Shown here piece by piece: positions 53,254 to 61,785 of a stretch of DNA of 64,000 nt (within the stretch, counting starts at the first letter, position 1; every line of letters starts with the position of its first letter). This DNA comes from Collinsella sp. AF23-4AC (GTDB lineage: Bacteria; Actinomycetota; Coriobacteriia; Coriobacteriales; Coriobacteriaceae), in the NCBI RefSeq assembly GCF_003462685.1, contig NZ_QRVE01000007.1:1-64000 (forward strand). Reading direction: 5' to 3'. Under the pieces are notes generated by a model, which worked only from the letters and a program-made list of their open reading frames with translations, had not been told where the DNA came from and did not search any database. A program made the position numbers and the translations under genes.

Positions 53254-53562
53254 ATGAAGAACATTTTGCTTTGTTGCGGCGGCGGCATGTCGACGAGCCT
53301 GCTGGTGCAAAAGATGCAGCACGAGGCAGAGGGCCGCGGTTTGAAGATCGATATCGAGGCGCTGCCGGTGAGCGAGGCATCAGATCATCTGGACGGCGTG
53401 GGCGTTCTGCTGCTTGCCCCGCAGGTAGCGTATGCGTGCGTGAATATCGAGGGCGATCTGGAGCGCGCGGGCGTGAAACTCGTGATGCTCGACATGCTCG
53501 ATTTTGGTCGCATGAATGCGCCTAAGATCCTTGATCAAGCCATTGCTGCGATGGAGGGATAA
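53254..53562 (+). CDS. Second PTS cellobiose-type IIB component
   Basis: The 102-residue protein starts MKNILLCCGGGMSTSLLVQKM, with the phosphocysteine loop CxxGMSTS. It follows the SGNH gene by 9 bases. It is about half identical to the IIB at 51791 by eye, with the same C-terminal ending LDFGRMNAP versus VDYGRMNAA. It has no IIC of its own nearby, so it either serves the same permease or another one. A strong terminator follows. Confidence 0.9.
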   Translation: MKNILLCCGGGMSTSLLVQKMQHEAEGRGLKIDIEALPVSEASDHLDGVGVLLLAPQVAYACVNIEGDLERAGVKLVMLDMLDFGRMNAPKILDQAIAAMEG

Positions 53563-53570
53563 CGCCCCGG

Positions 53571-53613
53571 AACGGCCCGTGCGCGGATGATGAACGCGCG
53601 CGGGCCGTTTTTT
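53571..53613 (+). terminator. Terminator of the beta-glucoside locus
   Basis: AACGGCCCG-TGCGCG pairs with CGCGCG-CGGGCCGTT around GATGATGAA, then TTTTTT. Confidence 0.9.
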
Positions 53614-53750
53614 ATACGAAAGTTGTTTAAACACTTACTAAAAATGTGCAAGCTTGGCGGCGCGTTTTGTATGCGCGAGCGGTACCATACAGGCAATGTG
53701 CGTGTCCGCGATTCTATGCTGCGGACCCAATCCTCGAAAGGTGGGCTCCC

Positions 53751-54704
53751 ATGGAACCTAAGCAGTATTACATCGGCATTGACGTCGGCGGCACTTCGGT
53801 TAAGGAGGGCCTGTTCGACGAGGACGGTAACCTGCTGGCCAAGGCAAGCGTACCCACGCCGCCCATCGTTGACGCTGCGGGCTTTGCCGCGGTGACCGAG
53901 GCTATCGACCAGGTGGTCGCCAAGGCCCAGATTCCGCGCGCCTTTGTGGCGGGCATTGGCCTGGCAGTTCCGTGCCCCATCCCGGCATCGGGCGATGCCA
54001 AGGTCAAGGCCAACATTGCCATTAACCTGCCCGAGCTAAGAGTCGCCATTCAGGAGCACTGCCCCGACGCGGTTGTTAAATACGAGAACGATGCCAACGC
54101 CGCTGCCATGGGCGAGGCTTGGCTCGGTTCCGCCAAGGGCGTACAGAACGTGGTGATGGTCACCATTGGTACCGGCGTGGGCGGCGGCGTCATCGTTAAC
54201 GGCGACGTGGTGTCGGGCGTTGTGGGCGCCGGCGGCGAGATTGGCCACATGTGCCTGAACCCGGCTGAGGAGCGCACCTGCGGCTGTGGCGGCCATGGCC
54301 ATCTGGAGCAGTATTCCAGCGCCACCGGCGTGGTGAGCAACTACCTTGCCGAGTGCAAGAAGGCGGGTGTCGAGCCCATCGAGCTCACCGGCCCCTCCGA
54401 TTCCAAGGACGTGTTCCAGGCCTGCCGCGAGGGCGACAAGCTCGCGCTGGCAGCTGCCGATACCATGGCCGACTATCTCGGCCGCGCCCTGGCGCTCATT
54501 GCCAACGTGGTCGACCCCGAGATGTTCCTGATCGGCGGCGGCGCCTCCGCCTCGGCCGATGTCTACCTCGACAAGGTTCGCGAGCACTTTAAGCAGTACG
54601 CGCTTTCCGCCTCGCGCGAGACGCCCATTAAGGTCGCTTCGCTCGGCAACGACGCCGGCATCATCGGTGCCGCCTACGTAGCCCTGCGCGCCGCCGGTAA
54701 ATAG
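53751..54704 (+). CDS. ROK-family glucokinase
   Basis: The 317-residue ROK kinase would phosphorylate the glucose released by the GH1 enzyme. It has the ATP-binding GIDVGGTSVKEGLFD, catalytic region ENDANAAAMGEAW, TIGTGVGGGVIVNG and the metal-site segment GGEIGHMCL ... CGCGGHGHLEQYSS. The usual ROK zinc motif CxCGxxGCxE is altered to CxCGxxGHxE, so the third Cys is His here. ATG 53751 (MEPKQYYIG) follows AAAGGTGGGC. Substrate assignment as glucose is by similarity and context. Confidence 0.88.
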   Translation: MEPKQYYIGIDVGGTSVKEGLFDEDGNLLAKASVPTPPIVDAAGFAAVTEAIDQVVAKAQIPRAFVAGIGLAVPCPIPASGDAKVKANIAINLPELRVAIQEHCPDAVVKYENDANAAAMGEAWLGSAKGVQNVVMVTIGTGVGGGVIVNGDVVSGVVGAGGEIGHMCLNPAEERTCGCGGHGHLEQYSSATGVVSNYLAECKKAGVEPIELTGPSDSKDVFQACREGDKLALAAADTMADYLGRALALIANVVDPEMFLIGGGASASADVYLDKVREHFKQYALSASRETPIKVASLGNDAGIIGAAYVALRAAGK

Positions 54705-54831
54705 CTGGTGCAATGTAACCTGTCCCCCGTGCCTGCCCCAAAATATGCCGTGCTCCTTCCGTCTGCGAAGGCTCGGCATCGGCGTGCTACCATAGCTACG
54801 TCCAAGTACACATATCAAGTGGAGGATATCC

Positions 54832-55755
54832 ATGGCAAACGTTCTTGTCTTTGGTCACCAGAACCCCGATAACGACGCCATCATGAGCGCCGTCGTCCTG
54901 TCCCAGCTGCTCAACCAGGTTGAGTATGCCGGCAACACCTACGAGGCCTGCGCCCTTGGTCAGCTTCCGGCAGAGTCCGCCAAGCTGCTTGCCGACGCCG
55001 GCATCGCCGAGCCCCGCGTGATTGAGTCCGTCGAGGCCGGTCAGCTCGTCGTCCTCACCGACCACAACGAGTCTGCCCAGTCCGTTGCCGGTCTTAAGGA
55101 CGCCACGGTCTTTGGTGTCGTCGATCATCACCGCATCGGCGACTTCGAGACCGCCGGCCCGCTGCACTACATCTGCCTGCCCTGGGGCTCCAGCTGCACC
55201 ATCGTCACCAAGCTCGCCGGCGTGCTCGGCGTTGAGCTTTCCGACGTCCAGGCTAAGCTGCTGCTCTCGGCCATGATGACCGATACGCTCATGCTCAAGA
55301 GCCCCACCACCACCGATGTCGACCGCACCGTTGCCGCCAAGCTCGGCGAGCAGGTGGGCGTCGACCCGGTCAAGTTTGGCATGGAGGTCTTCCTCACCCG
55401 TCCGTCCGGCTCCTTCACTGCAGCCGAGATGGTCGGCAACGACATCAAGATGTTCGAGCCCGCTGGCAAGAAGCTGCTCATTGGCCAGTACGAGACCGTC
55501 GACAAGAGCCGCGCGCTCGGCATGATCGACGAGATCCGCGAGGCCATGCGCGCCTACGCCGCCGAGAAGGGTGCCGACGGCATCGTCCTGTGCATCACCG
55601 ACATCATGGAGGAGGGCTCGCAGGTCCTGCTCGAGGGCGAGACCGAGGCTGCTCAGAAGGGCCTGGGCATTGCCGACGAGCACGACGGCGTCTGGATGCC
55701 GGGCGTCCTCTCCCGCAAAAAGCAGGTCGCTGCCCCCATCATGGCCGCCTGCTAG
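54832..55755 (+). CDS. ppaC: Manganese-dependent inorganic pyrophosphatase (family II)
   Basis: The 307-residue DHH-superfamily enzyme hydrolyses pyrophosphate, which is produced by PRPP-using steps such as those of his and pur synthesis. Motifs are VFGHQNPDNDAIMSA (metal), VVDHHRIGDFETAG (DHH), MMTDTLMLKSPTTT and the C-terminal substrate-binding SRKKQVAAP. There are no CBS or DRTGG regulatory domains. GTGGAGGATATCC precedes the start; a terminator follows. Confidence 0.96.
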   Translation: MANVLVFGHQNPDNDAIMSAVVLSQLLNQVEYAGNTYEACALGQLPAESAKLLADAGIAEPRVIESVEAGQLVVLTDHNESAQSVAGLKDATVFGVVDHHRIGDFETAGPLHYICLPWGSSCTIVTKLAGVLGVELSDVQAKLLLSAMMTDTLMLKSPTTTDVDRTVAAKLGEQVGVDPVKFGMEVFLTRPSGSFTAAEMVGNDIKMFEPAGKKLLIGQYETVDKSRALGMIDEIREAMRAYAAEKGADGIVLCITDIMEEGSQVLLEGETEAAQKGLGIADEHDGVWMPGVLSRKKQVAAPIMAAC

Positions 55756-55774
55756 GTTTAGTTGACCGAACGCC

Positions 55775-55814
55775 ACGACCGGATCGCGGACGCCCCGCGC
55801 TCCGGTCGTTTTTT
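55775..55814 (+). terminator. Terminator of ppaC
   Basis: ACGACCGGA pairs with TCCGGTCGT, with a GC-rich inner region and six T residues. Confidence 0.85.
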
Positions 55815-55953
55815 GTGCACGACGCTGCGTCGTCTCTTGGGCAGGCGCGCCCGTGCCGTTGAGCAAATAATGTTCAACCTGTGGTTCCGCTTTTCGGCCA
55901 CGCCTGCGTGCTTGTCGTGCAGGGTAGGCTAGATGCAAGCGTAATACGTTAGA

Positions 55954-55989
55954 GCGCGGCGCCGCCACTTGGGCGGGCCGTGCTTTTTT
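55954..55989 (+). terminator. Terminator in the nhaA leader
   Basis: GCGCGGC-(G)-CCGCC pairs with GGCGG-GCCGTGC (one bulge, one G-T pair) around ACTTG, followed by six T residues. It lies 34 bases before the nhaA start, so it either ends a short upstream transcript or controls read-through into nhaA. Confidence 0.8.
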
Positions 55990-56022
55990 AAGACGGGAGC
56001 CTTCCCGTGAAAGGAGCCGCCC

Positions 56023-57381
56023 ATGGCAGCAACTGAGCAGCTGTTCAACGTTCGTGAGCGCAAGCGCTTTGAACGTCACGACATTTGGGAGCGCATCGCC
56101 GAGAACGGCACGATTTCCGCCGCCGTCATGGTCTTCGCCGCTATCGCCGCCGTCATCTGCGCCAACACCGATGCCTACGAGGCCATCCATCACTTTTTGG
56201 AGACCCCGCTGTATGTGGGCTTGGGCAACCTTACGGCCGGTCTCACCGTTGAGCTTTTCGTCAACGACTTCCTCATGGCGATTTTCTTTTTGTTGGTGGG
56301 CATTGAGCTTAAGTACGAGATGACGGTCGGCGAGCTCAAGAATCCGCGTCAGGCCATGCTTCCCATGCTGGCGGCCGTGGGCGGCGTCGTCGTTCCCGCC
56401 TGCATCTACCTGATCTTTAACCATGCCGGTGCCCGCAACGGTTGGGCCATTCCCATGGCAACCGATATTGCCTTTGCGCTGGGCGTGCTGTCGCTTTTGG
56501 GCAATCGCGTGCCCAACGGCGTGCGCGTGTTCTTCTCGACGCTCGCTATTGCCGACGACCTGATTTCCATCGCCGCCATCGCCATTTTCTACGGTCAGAG
56601 CCCCAATCCGTTTTGGTTGGGCGCCGCCGCGCTTGTGACCTGCGCGCTCGTGTGGCTTAACAAGACGCAGCATTACCGCCTTGCCCCGTATTCGGTACTG
56701 GGTCTGCTGTTGTGGTTCTGCATGTTCAAGAGCGGCGTGCACGCTACGCTTGCCGGCGTCATCCTGGCCTTCACCATTCCGGCCAAGTGCGGCGTCAAGC
56801 TCGATAGCCTTACCGATTGGCTGGGCGAGTGCCTGCCGTTGCTCGATGACCGCTACGACGACGAGGCGCACATCCTGGGCCAGCATGACTTTACCGTCTC
56901 GACAACCAAGGTCGAGCGCGTCATGCACCGCGTGACCCCGCCGCTTATCCGCATGGAGCGTCTGATCTCCACGCCGGTCAACTTTGTGATCCTGCCGATC
57001 TTTGCGTTCGTGAACGCGCAGGTTCGTCTGGTGGGCGTGGACATGAGCACGCTGCTCACCGACCCGGTGACGCTCGGCGTGTACTTTGGCATGCTGCTGG
57101 GCAAGCCGATCGGCATCTTTGGTATGACGTTTGCCCTGGTTAAGCTTAAGGCCTGCGAGCTGCCGCACAATGTCAACTGGCACATGATTGCCGGCGTGGG
57201 CATTCTGGGCGGTATCGGCTTTACCATGTCGATCCTCATCAGCGGCCTCGCCTTCCCGACGGCCCAGTTTGAGGTTCTGGCTGCCAAGGCCGCTATTCTC
57301 GCCGGTTCGGTCACCGCTGCCGTGCTCGGCATGATCTACATGAGCGTGGTCTGCAAGCACCCCGCGCCCAAAGACGAGTAA
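56023..57381 (+). CDS. nhaA: Na+/H+ antiporter NhaA
   Basis: The 452-residue protein has about twelve membrane segments and the NhaA ion-binding residues: MATDIAFALGVLSLLGNRVP (Asp of the unwound helix) and STLAIADDLISIAAI (the Asp pair of the transport site). It exchanges sodium or lithium for protons for pH and salt balance. It is longer than E. coli NhaA (388), mainly from a central hydrophilic loop (about residues 250-300, LLDDRYDDEAHILGQHDF). GAAAGGAGCCGCCC precedes the start; a terminator-like hairpin stands in the leader. Confidence 0.94.
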   Translation: MAATEQLFNVRERKRFERHDIWERIAENGTISAAVMVFAAIAAVICANTDAYEAIHHFLETPLYVGLGNLTAGLTVELFVNDFLMAIFFLLVGIELKYEMTVGELKNPRQAMLPMLAAVGGVVVPACIYLIFNHAGARNGWAIPMATDIAFALGVLSLLGNRVPNGVRVFFSTLAIADDLISIAAIAIFYGQSPNPFWLGAAALVTCALVWLNKTQHYRLAPYSVLGLLLWFCMFKSGVHATLAGVILAFTIPAKCGVKLDSLTDWLGECLPLLDDRYDDEAHILGQHDFTVSTTKVERVMHRVTPPLIRMERLISTPVNFVILPIFAFVNAQVRLVGVDMSTLLTDPVTLGVYFGMLLGKPIGIFGMTFALVKLKACELPHNVNWHMIAGVGILGGIGFTMSILISGLAFPTAQFEVLAAKAAILAGSVTAAVLGMIYMSVVCKHPAPKDE

Positions 57382-57754
57382 GAGCGCGAAAACCGGCTCC
57401 AGAACCGATTCGGGCGCGTTCAAAATGCGGATTCGGGCGGTGCTTGCCGCCTGCCAGACACGCCAGTGGTCAAAAAACGCCGTTTGTGAGTACTGTCACA
57501 AACGGCGTATCATTTTAGGTGCGGAAAATAATGAACAAAGTTATAAGAACTGTACGTTAATGAGTGACCATCGACTTCCAATTTGGCGCTAGCTGACGGT
57601 GATTAGGAAGTTTCAAGTCGAGTTTTGCCGATTTCGACCAAGAATCGCTGCTACTAAAAAGGTAACAGTACTCATATTTGCCTTTTTTTGGCCACAAGCC
57701 CTAAAACAAGCCTCGCCAAGGTCGGGAAGCGGGCCAAATCGCCGGCCTCGAGGC
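57382..57754. other. 373-base convergent intergenic region
   Basis: Apart from the hairpin at 57477-57508, this lower-GC gap shows no gene. A short AT-rich segment (about 57525-57690) might hold a small RNA, but nothing definite can be claimed. Confidence 0.4.
57477..57508 (-). terminator. Hairpin, better terminator on the minus strand
   Basis: A perfect 13-bp stem, ACGCCGTTTGTGA with TCACAAACGGCGT, encloses GTACTG. On the minus strand TTTTTTG follows, so it mainly terminates leftward transcription, although it may also end nhaA. Confidence 0.75.
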
Positions 57755-58009
57755 TTATTCCACCGTTCCGTAGACGGCGCCCCAGCCGTGGGCGGCCAAG
57801 GCGGAGTTGAGCTGGTCGCACAGCGACTGGCGGTCGTAATAGCCGGGCGGTAGCAGGTTGACGATTTCCATGAGGTCGGGCGCCAGGTCCAAGATTTCGG
57901 CCTGTACGATCAGATCCAGGCGGTCGATGGCGTGGCGGTCGTAAAACAGTCCGTCGACCAGGCGCTGCAGGTCGCCGAATTCCTCGGCCCTAAACGATCC
58001 GTACTCCAT
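57755..58009 (-). CDS. Small conserved hypothetical protein
   Basis: The 84-residue soluble protein (MEYGSFRAEEFGDLQRL...) is acidic and helical with no family that I recognise; it includes FYDRHAIDRLDLIVQAEILDL and LPPGYYDRQSLCDQL. ATG 58009 has AAGGAGG 5 bases upstream; a frame from 58039 lacks this. It is divergent from the aspartate aminotransferase gene. Confidence 0.65.
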   Translation of the reverse strand: MEYGSFRAEEFGDLQRLVDGLFYDRHAIDRLDLIVQAEILDLAPDLMEIVNLLPPGYYDRQSLCDQLNSALAAHGWGAVYGTVE

Positions 58010-58158
58010 AGTGCCTCCTTGGGCGCCCCACGCCGGCATGCGCGGCGATTCGTAATTTATTGCGATGAACTTAATCTATCACGGCTTCATAACGTTGCGG
58101 CGGTGGCGGTCTATACTTAGACGAACTGCAACGTACCGCTTCGCGAAAGGTCGCACCC

Positions 58159-59463
58159 ATGCAGACGATCTACCAGAAGATGGAAACCACCGAACTCGAT
58201 GTCGCCATCGAGGCGCTCAAAGCCGAGGTCGCCGAGGTCAAGGCCAAGGGCCTGGCGCTCGACATGGCCCGCGGCAAGCCGTCGCCCTCCCAGGTGGACA
58301 TCTCGCGCCCCATGCTCGATATCCTTAACGCCGACGCCGATCTGCACGACGGCAACGTCGACTGCTCCAACTACGGCTGCTTTGAGGGCATTCCCTCGGC
58401 ACGCAAGTTGGCAGGGGAGTTCCTGGGCTGCCCCGCCGAGCAGACGCTCGTGCTGGGCTCGTCGAGCCTCCTGATCGAGCATGACATCGCCGGCATGTTC
58501 TGGCGCTGCGGCTCGTGCGGCAGCGAGCCCTGGGACGCCTACGAGGCCGCGCACGACGGCAAGAAGGTCAAGTTCCTGTGCCCCGTTCCCGGCTACGATC
58601 GCCACTTTGGCATCACCGCCGATCTGGGTATCGAGAATGTCCCCGTTGCGATGACCGACAACGGCCCCGACATGGACGAGGTCGAGCGCCTGGTTGCTGC
58701 CGACGACTCCATCAAGGGTATCTGGTGCGTGCCCAAGTATTCCAACCCCACGGGCATCACCTTTAGCGAGGACACCGTGCGCCGCCTAGTCGAGATGCCC
58801 ACGGCCGCGCCCGATTTTCGCATCTTCTGGGACAACGCCTACTGCGTGCACGACCTGTACGACGAGACCGACGAGCTCGCAAACATCTTTGACCTCGCTC
58901 GCACGGCGGGCACCGAGGACCGTGTGGTGGCCTTTGCCTCGACGTCCAAGATCACCTTTCCGGGCGCCGGCATCGGCTTTATTGGTGCGAGCCCCGCGGT
59001 TATTGCCGAGTTCTCCAAGCGCCTGAAGGCCGGCCTCATCAGCGCCGACAAGCTCAACCAGCTGCGTCACGTGCGCTTCCTTCCCACCATCGAGGCGGTC
59101 AAGGAGCACATGAAAAAGCATGCCGAGTTCCTGCGCCCGCGCTTTGAGGCCGTCGAGCGCAAGCTCACCGAGGGCTTGGGCGACACGGGCTGCGCCACTT
59201 GGACGCACCCCCGCGGCGGCTACTTTGTAAGCTTCGATGGTCCCGAGGGCTCGGCCCAAAAGGTCGCCGCGCTTTGCGCCGACCTGGGCGTCAAGCTCAC
59301 GCCGGCCGGTGCCACCTGGCCCTATGGCAAGGACCCGCGCGACACCAACATCCGCATCGCGCCGAGCTATCCCACGGTCGAGGACCTGGAGGCCGCGCTC
59401 GATGTGCTGGTGCTGGCCGTTAAGCTTGTCGCTGCCGAGCTTGCGCGTGCCGAGCGCGCCTAA
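58159..59463 (+). CDS. Aspartate aminotransferase (Rv3722c type)
   Basis: The 434-residue PLP enzyme closely resembles mycobacterial Rv3722c, a major aspartate aminotransferase, in GLALDMARGKPSPSQVDISRPM, KFLCPVPGYDRHFGITADLG, KYSNPTGITFSEDTVRRLVEMPTAAPDFRIFWDNAY split, and the PLP-lysine region FASTSKITFPGAGIGF. The C-terminus ends KDPRDTNIRIAPSYP. It would supply aspartate from oxaloacetate and glutamate. The sequence is of the class I fold but a separate subgroup from E. coli AspC. A TATACT box (58112-58117) lies about 40 bases upstream. Confidence 0.9.
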   Translation: MQTIYQKMETTELDVAIEALKAEVAEVKAKGLALDMARGKPSPSQVDISRPMLDILNADADLHDGNVDCSNYGCFEGIPSARKLAGEFLGCPAEQTLVLGSSSLLIEHDIAGMFWRCGSCGSEPWDAYEAAHDGKKVKFLCPVPGYDRHFGITADLGIENVPVAMTDNGPDMDEVERLVAADDSIKGIWCVPKYSNPTGITFSEDTVRRLVEMPTAAPDFRIFWDNAYCVHDLYDETDELANIFDLARTAGTEDRVVAFASTSKITFPGAGIGFIGASPAVIAEFSKRLKAGLISADKLNQLRHVRFLPTIEAVKEHMKKHAEFLRPRFEAVERKLTEGLGDTGCATWTHPRGGYFVSFDGPEGSAQKVAALCADLGVKLTPAGATWPYGKDPRDTNIRIAPSYPTVEDLEAALDVLVLAVKLVAAELARAERA

Positions 59464-59514
59464 CGCGCGGCTTCCCGTACTATCCGCACTTTCGATACGT
59501 AAAGGAGCGTATAC

Positions 59515-59829
59515 ATGGATTTGGGTATTTCCACCAACCCCACGCCGGAGATCTACACCATTAAGGTAACCGGCGAGATCGATATCTCTAACGCCGACAG
59601 TCTGCGTAACGCCATCGACCTGGCGCTCGAGCAGCCCACCGATGCCGTTGAGCTCGATTTTGCCCAGGTGAGCTACATCGATTCGACGGGCATTGGCGTG
59701 CTCGTGGGCGCCGCGCACCACGCGGGCGACCACGGCAAGCGCTTTAGCTGCACCAATGTGCAGCCCCAGGTGATGCGCGTGGTTCAGCTGTTGGGTGTCG
59801 ACCAGGAGATTTCGATCACCGCTGCATAA
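59515..59829 (+). CDS. STAS-domain anti-sigma factor antagonist
   Basis: The 104-residue protein has one STAS domain with the conserved Ser in SYIDSTGIGVLVGAAHHA, the phosphorylation site in SpoIIAA/RsbV-type proteins. The initial part (PEIYTIKVTGEIDISNADSLRNAI) is typical. It would bind an anti-sigma kinase when unphosphorylated, releasing a sigma factor. No anti-sigma or sigma gene is adjacent. It lies 51 bases after the aminotransferase gene and has AAAGGAGCG upstream. Confidence 0.9.
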   Translation: MDLGISTNPTPEIYTIKVTGEIDISNADSLRNAIDLALEQPTDAVELDFAQVSYIDSTGIGVLVGAAHHAGDHGKRFSCTNVQPQVMRVVQLLGVDQEISITAA

Positions 59830-59982
59830 TCTTTGCCCCCAAAAGGGCGTGCCGTTTGGCATATGTTTGTGATGCGCTCGGACGTTTTGGCGTCCGGGCG
59901 CTATACTTGACCGAATGAATAGACGAGTTCCGGCCGAATGGCGCGGTGCGGGCTCGACTCACATCGAGCCTTGGAGGTATGT

Positions 59983-60576
59983 GTGTTTGGTATTGGAGAG
60001 GGTGAGCTCGCGATCATCGTGGTCTTCGGCTTTTTGCTGTTTGGCCCGGATAAGCTCCCGCAGATGGGCCGCACGATCGGCCGTGCCATCCGTCAGTTCC
60101 GCGAGACGCAGGAAAAGATGACGGCTGTTGTTCAGTCCGAGATTATCGATCCGGTGAGCGAGGCCGCGTCGGCCCCGGTCAAGCCCAAGAAGGCTGCTGC
60201 GACCGACGACGATTCCGATGCGGACGAGGATGCCGCCGAGAAGGCAGCACCCGCCAAGAAGGAGACCTTTGCCGAGCGTCGCGCCCGTCTTGCTGCCGAG
60301 AAGGCCGCAAGCGAGGGTGCTGCTGAGGGCGAGAATGCTGCCGAGGAGCCTGCGACCGAGGGCGTCGAGCCCGCAGGTGCCGAGTCCGAGGCCACAGCCG
60401 CTGTCGAGCCCGAGCCTGTTGCAGACCCCGAGCCCGAGCCGGCAGAGCCCACGACGGCTGACCTCTACGCCCGTCGTCCCCGCAAGCGCAAAGCCGTCGT
60501 CGACCAGCTCGCTCGCGAGCTCGAGGCCGAGGACGACGCTGCTGCCGCCGACGCCCCGAAGGGAGGCGATGAGTAA
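59983..60576 (+). CDS. tatA: Twin-arginine translocase TatA/TatE
   Basis: The 197-residue protein starts VFGIGEGELAIIVVFGFLLFGPDKLPQMGRTIG, the TatA/TatB transmembrane helix and hinge (FGPDKLP), then an amphipathic helix (RAIRQFRETQEKM) and a long charged Glu/Ala-rich cytoplasmic tail of about 150 residues, far longer than normal TatA (about 90). GTG 59983 has TTGGAGGTATGT upstream. The stop overlaps the tatC start (TAATG). A TatB-like role cannot be excluded since no separate tatB is near. Confidence 0.9.
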   Translation: MFGIGEGELAIIVVFGFLLFGPDKLPQMGRTIGRAIRQFRETQEKMTAVVQSEIIDPVSEAASAPVKPKKAAATDDDSDADEDAAEKAAPAKKETFAERRARLAAEKAASEGAAEGENAAEEPATEGVEPAGAESEATAAVEPEPVADPEPEPAEPTTADLYARRPRKRKAVVDQLARELEAEDDAAAADAPKGGDE

Positions 60577-61367
60577 TGCCTATCGGACCTGCGCGTATGC
60601 CGCTCTTCGATCACCTGGGAGAGCTTCGTCGCCGCCTGACCATCGTGGTCGTATCGGTGTTTGCCGCCGCTATCGTGCTGTATTTCGCCACGCCCGTGGT
60701 TCTCGACATCTTGGAAGACCCCATCCGCTCCTTTGTGCCGGACGGTAAGTTTTACATCACCACCACGCTCGGCGGCTTTGGCCTGCGCTTCTCGCTTGCC
60801 ATCAAGATGGCCGTGGTCATGTGCACGCCCATGATCATCTGGCAGATCCTGGCATTTTTCCTGCCGGCGCTGCGCCCCAACGAGCGCAAGTGGGTCGTGC
60901 CCACGGTGCTCGCCTCGACGGTGCTGTTCTTCCTGGGTGCCATCTTCTGCTATTTCATCATCATCCCGGCGGGCTTTGAGTGGCTCATCGGCGAGACCTC
61001 GGCCGTCGCTACGGCGCTGCCCGACCTGGAGAACTACGTCAACATGGAGCTGCTCTTTATGATCGGCTTTGGTGTGGCGTTTGAGCTGCCGCTCATCATC
61101 TTCTATCTGTCCGTCTTTCACATCGTGTCCTATGCGGCCTTCCGCAGCGCCTGGCGCTACGTGTACGTAGGCCTGCTTGTGGGCTCGGCTGTGATTACGC
61201 CCGACGGCTCGCCCGTTACGCTGGGTCTCATGTATGGCGCCCTGCTCTCGCTCTACGAGATTTCGCTCGCCATTGCTCGCGTGGTCATTACCGCGCGCGA
61301 GGGCAAGGAGGGCCTGTTCGTGAGCCGTCTGGACCTGTTCTCGGACGACGAGGACGACGAGGAGTAA
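60576..61367 (+). CDS. tatC: Sec-independent protein translocase TatC
   Basis: The 263-residue protein has six predicted membrane segments and the TatC signature FDHLGELRRRLTIVVVSVFAA, with FELPLIIFYLSVF and PDGSPVTLGLMYG further on. TatC binds twin-arginine signal peptides and forms the translocon with TatA. A basic/acidic tail (SRLDLFSDDEDDEE) ends the protein. It is translationally coupled to tatA and followed after 6 bases by hypA, which fits export of folded metalloproteins such as hydrogenases. Confidence 0.95.
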   Translation: MPIGPARMPLFDHLGELRRRLTIVVVSVFAAAIVLYFATPVVLDILEDPIRSFVPDGKFYITTTLGGFGLRFSLAIKMAVVMCTPMIIWQILAFFLPALRPNERKWVVPTVLASTVLFFLGAIFCYFIIIPAGFEWLIGETSAVATALPDLENYVNMELLFMIGFGVAFELPLIIFYLSVFHIVSYAAFRSAWRYVYVGLLVGSAVITPDGSPVTLGLMYGALLSLYEISLAIARVVITAREGKEGLFVSRLDLFSDDEDDEE

Positions 61368-61373
61368 ATCGGT

Positions 61374-61730
61374 ATGCACGAGGTTGGCATTGTCAACGGC
61401 ATACTCGATACAGTGATTCGCGCGGCGCGTGGGGCGGGGGCCTCGCGCGCCGTTTTGGTAACGCTGCGTATCGGGGATATGACCGAGGTCGTGCGCGAGG
61501 CGCTTGACTTTGCGTGGGAGACGTTTCGCGACGAGGACTCGCTCACGCGCGGCTGCGAGCTTGCCGTGGAGGAAGTCCATCCACAAAGCGAGTGTCTGGA
61601 CTGCGGTGAGGTCTTTGAGCACGACCGTTTCCATTGCCGTTGTCCCCAATGTGGCGGTGCCAACGTGCGTCTGCTGCATGGCCGCGAACTCGACATCGCA
61701 AGTATCGAGATCGAGACCCCCGACGATTAG
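61374..61730 (+). CDS. hypA: Hydrogenase nickel metallochaperone HypA
   Basis: HypA delivers nickel to the [NiFe]-hydrogenase precursor. The 118-residue protein begins MHEVGIVNGILDTVIRAA (the N-terminal Met-His-Glu nickel site) and has a zinc hairpin ECLDCGEVFEHDRFHCRCPQCGG. It follows tatC by six bases and precedes hypB by 55, so it is probably in the same operon. No hydrogenase structural genes are in the window. Confidence 0.93.
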   Translation: MHEVGIVNGILDTVIRAARGAGASRAVLVTLRIGDMTEVVREALDFAWETFRDEDSLTRGCELAVEEVHPQSECLDCGEVFEHDRFHCRCPQCGGANVRLLHGRELDIASIEIETPDD

Positions 61731-61785
61731 CACGCTCGCCATCTAGCGATGGGGTATAAAAGGGCCAAAGTAAGGAGCGCTAAGT

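Noticed and set aside
54796..57423. An 875-codon minus-strand frame over ppaC and nhaA
   Set aside because: Antisense of two clear genes; only low-complexity His/Gly/Arg sequence.
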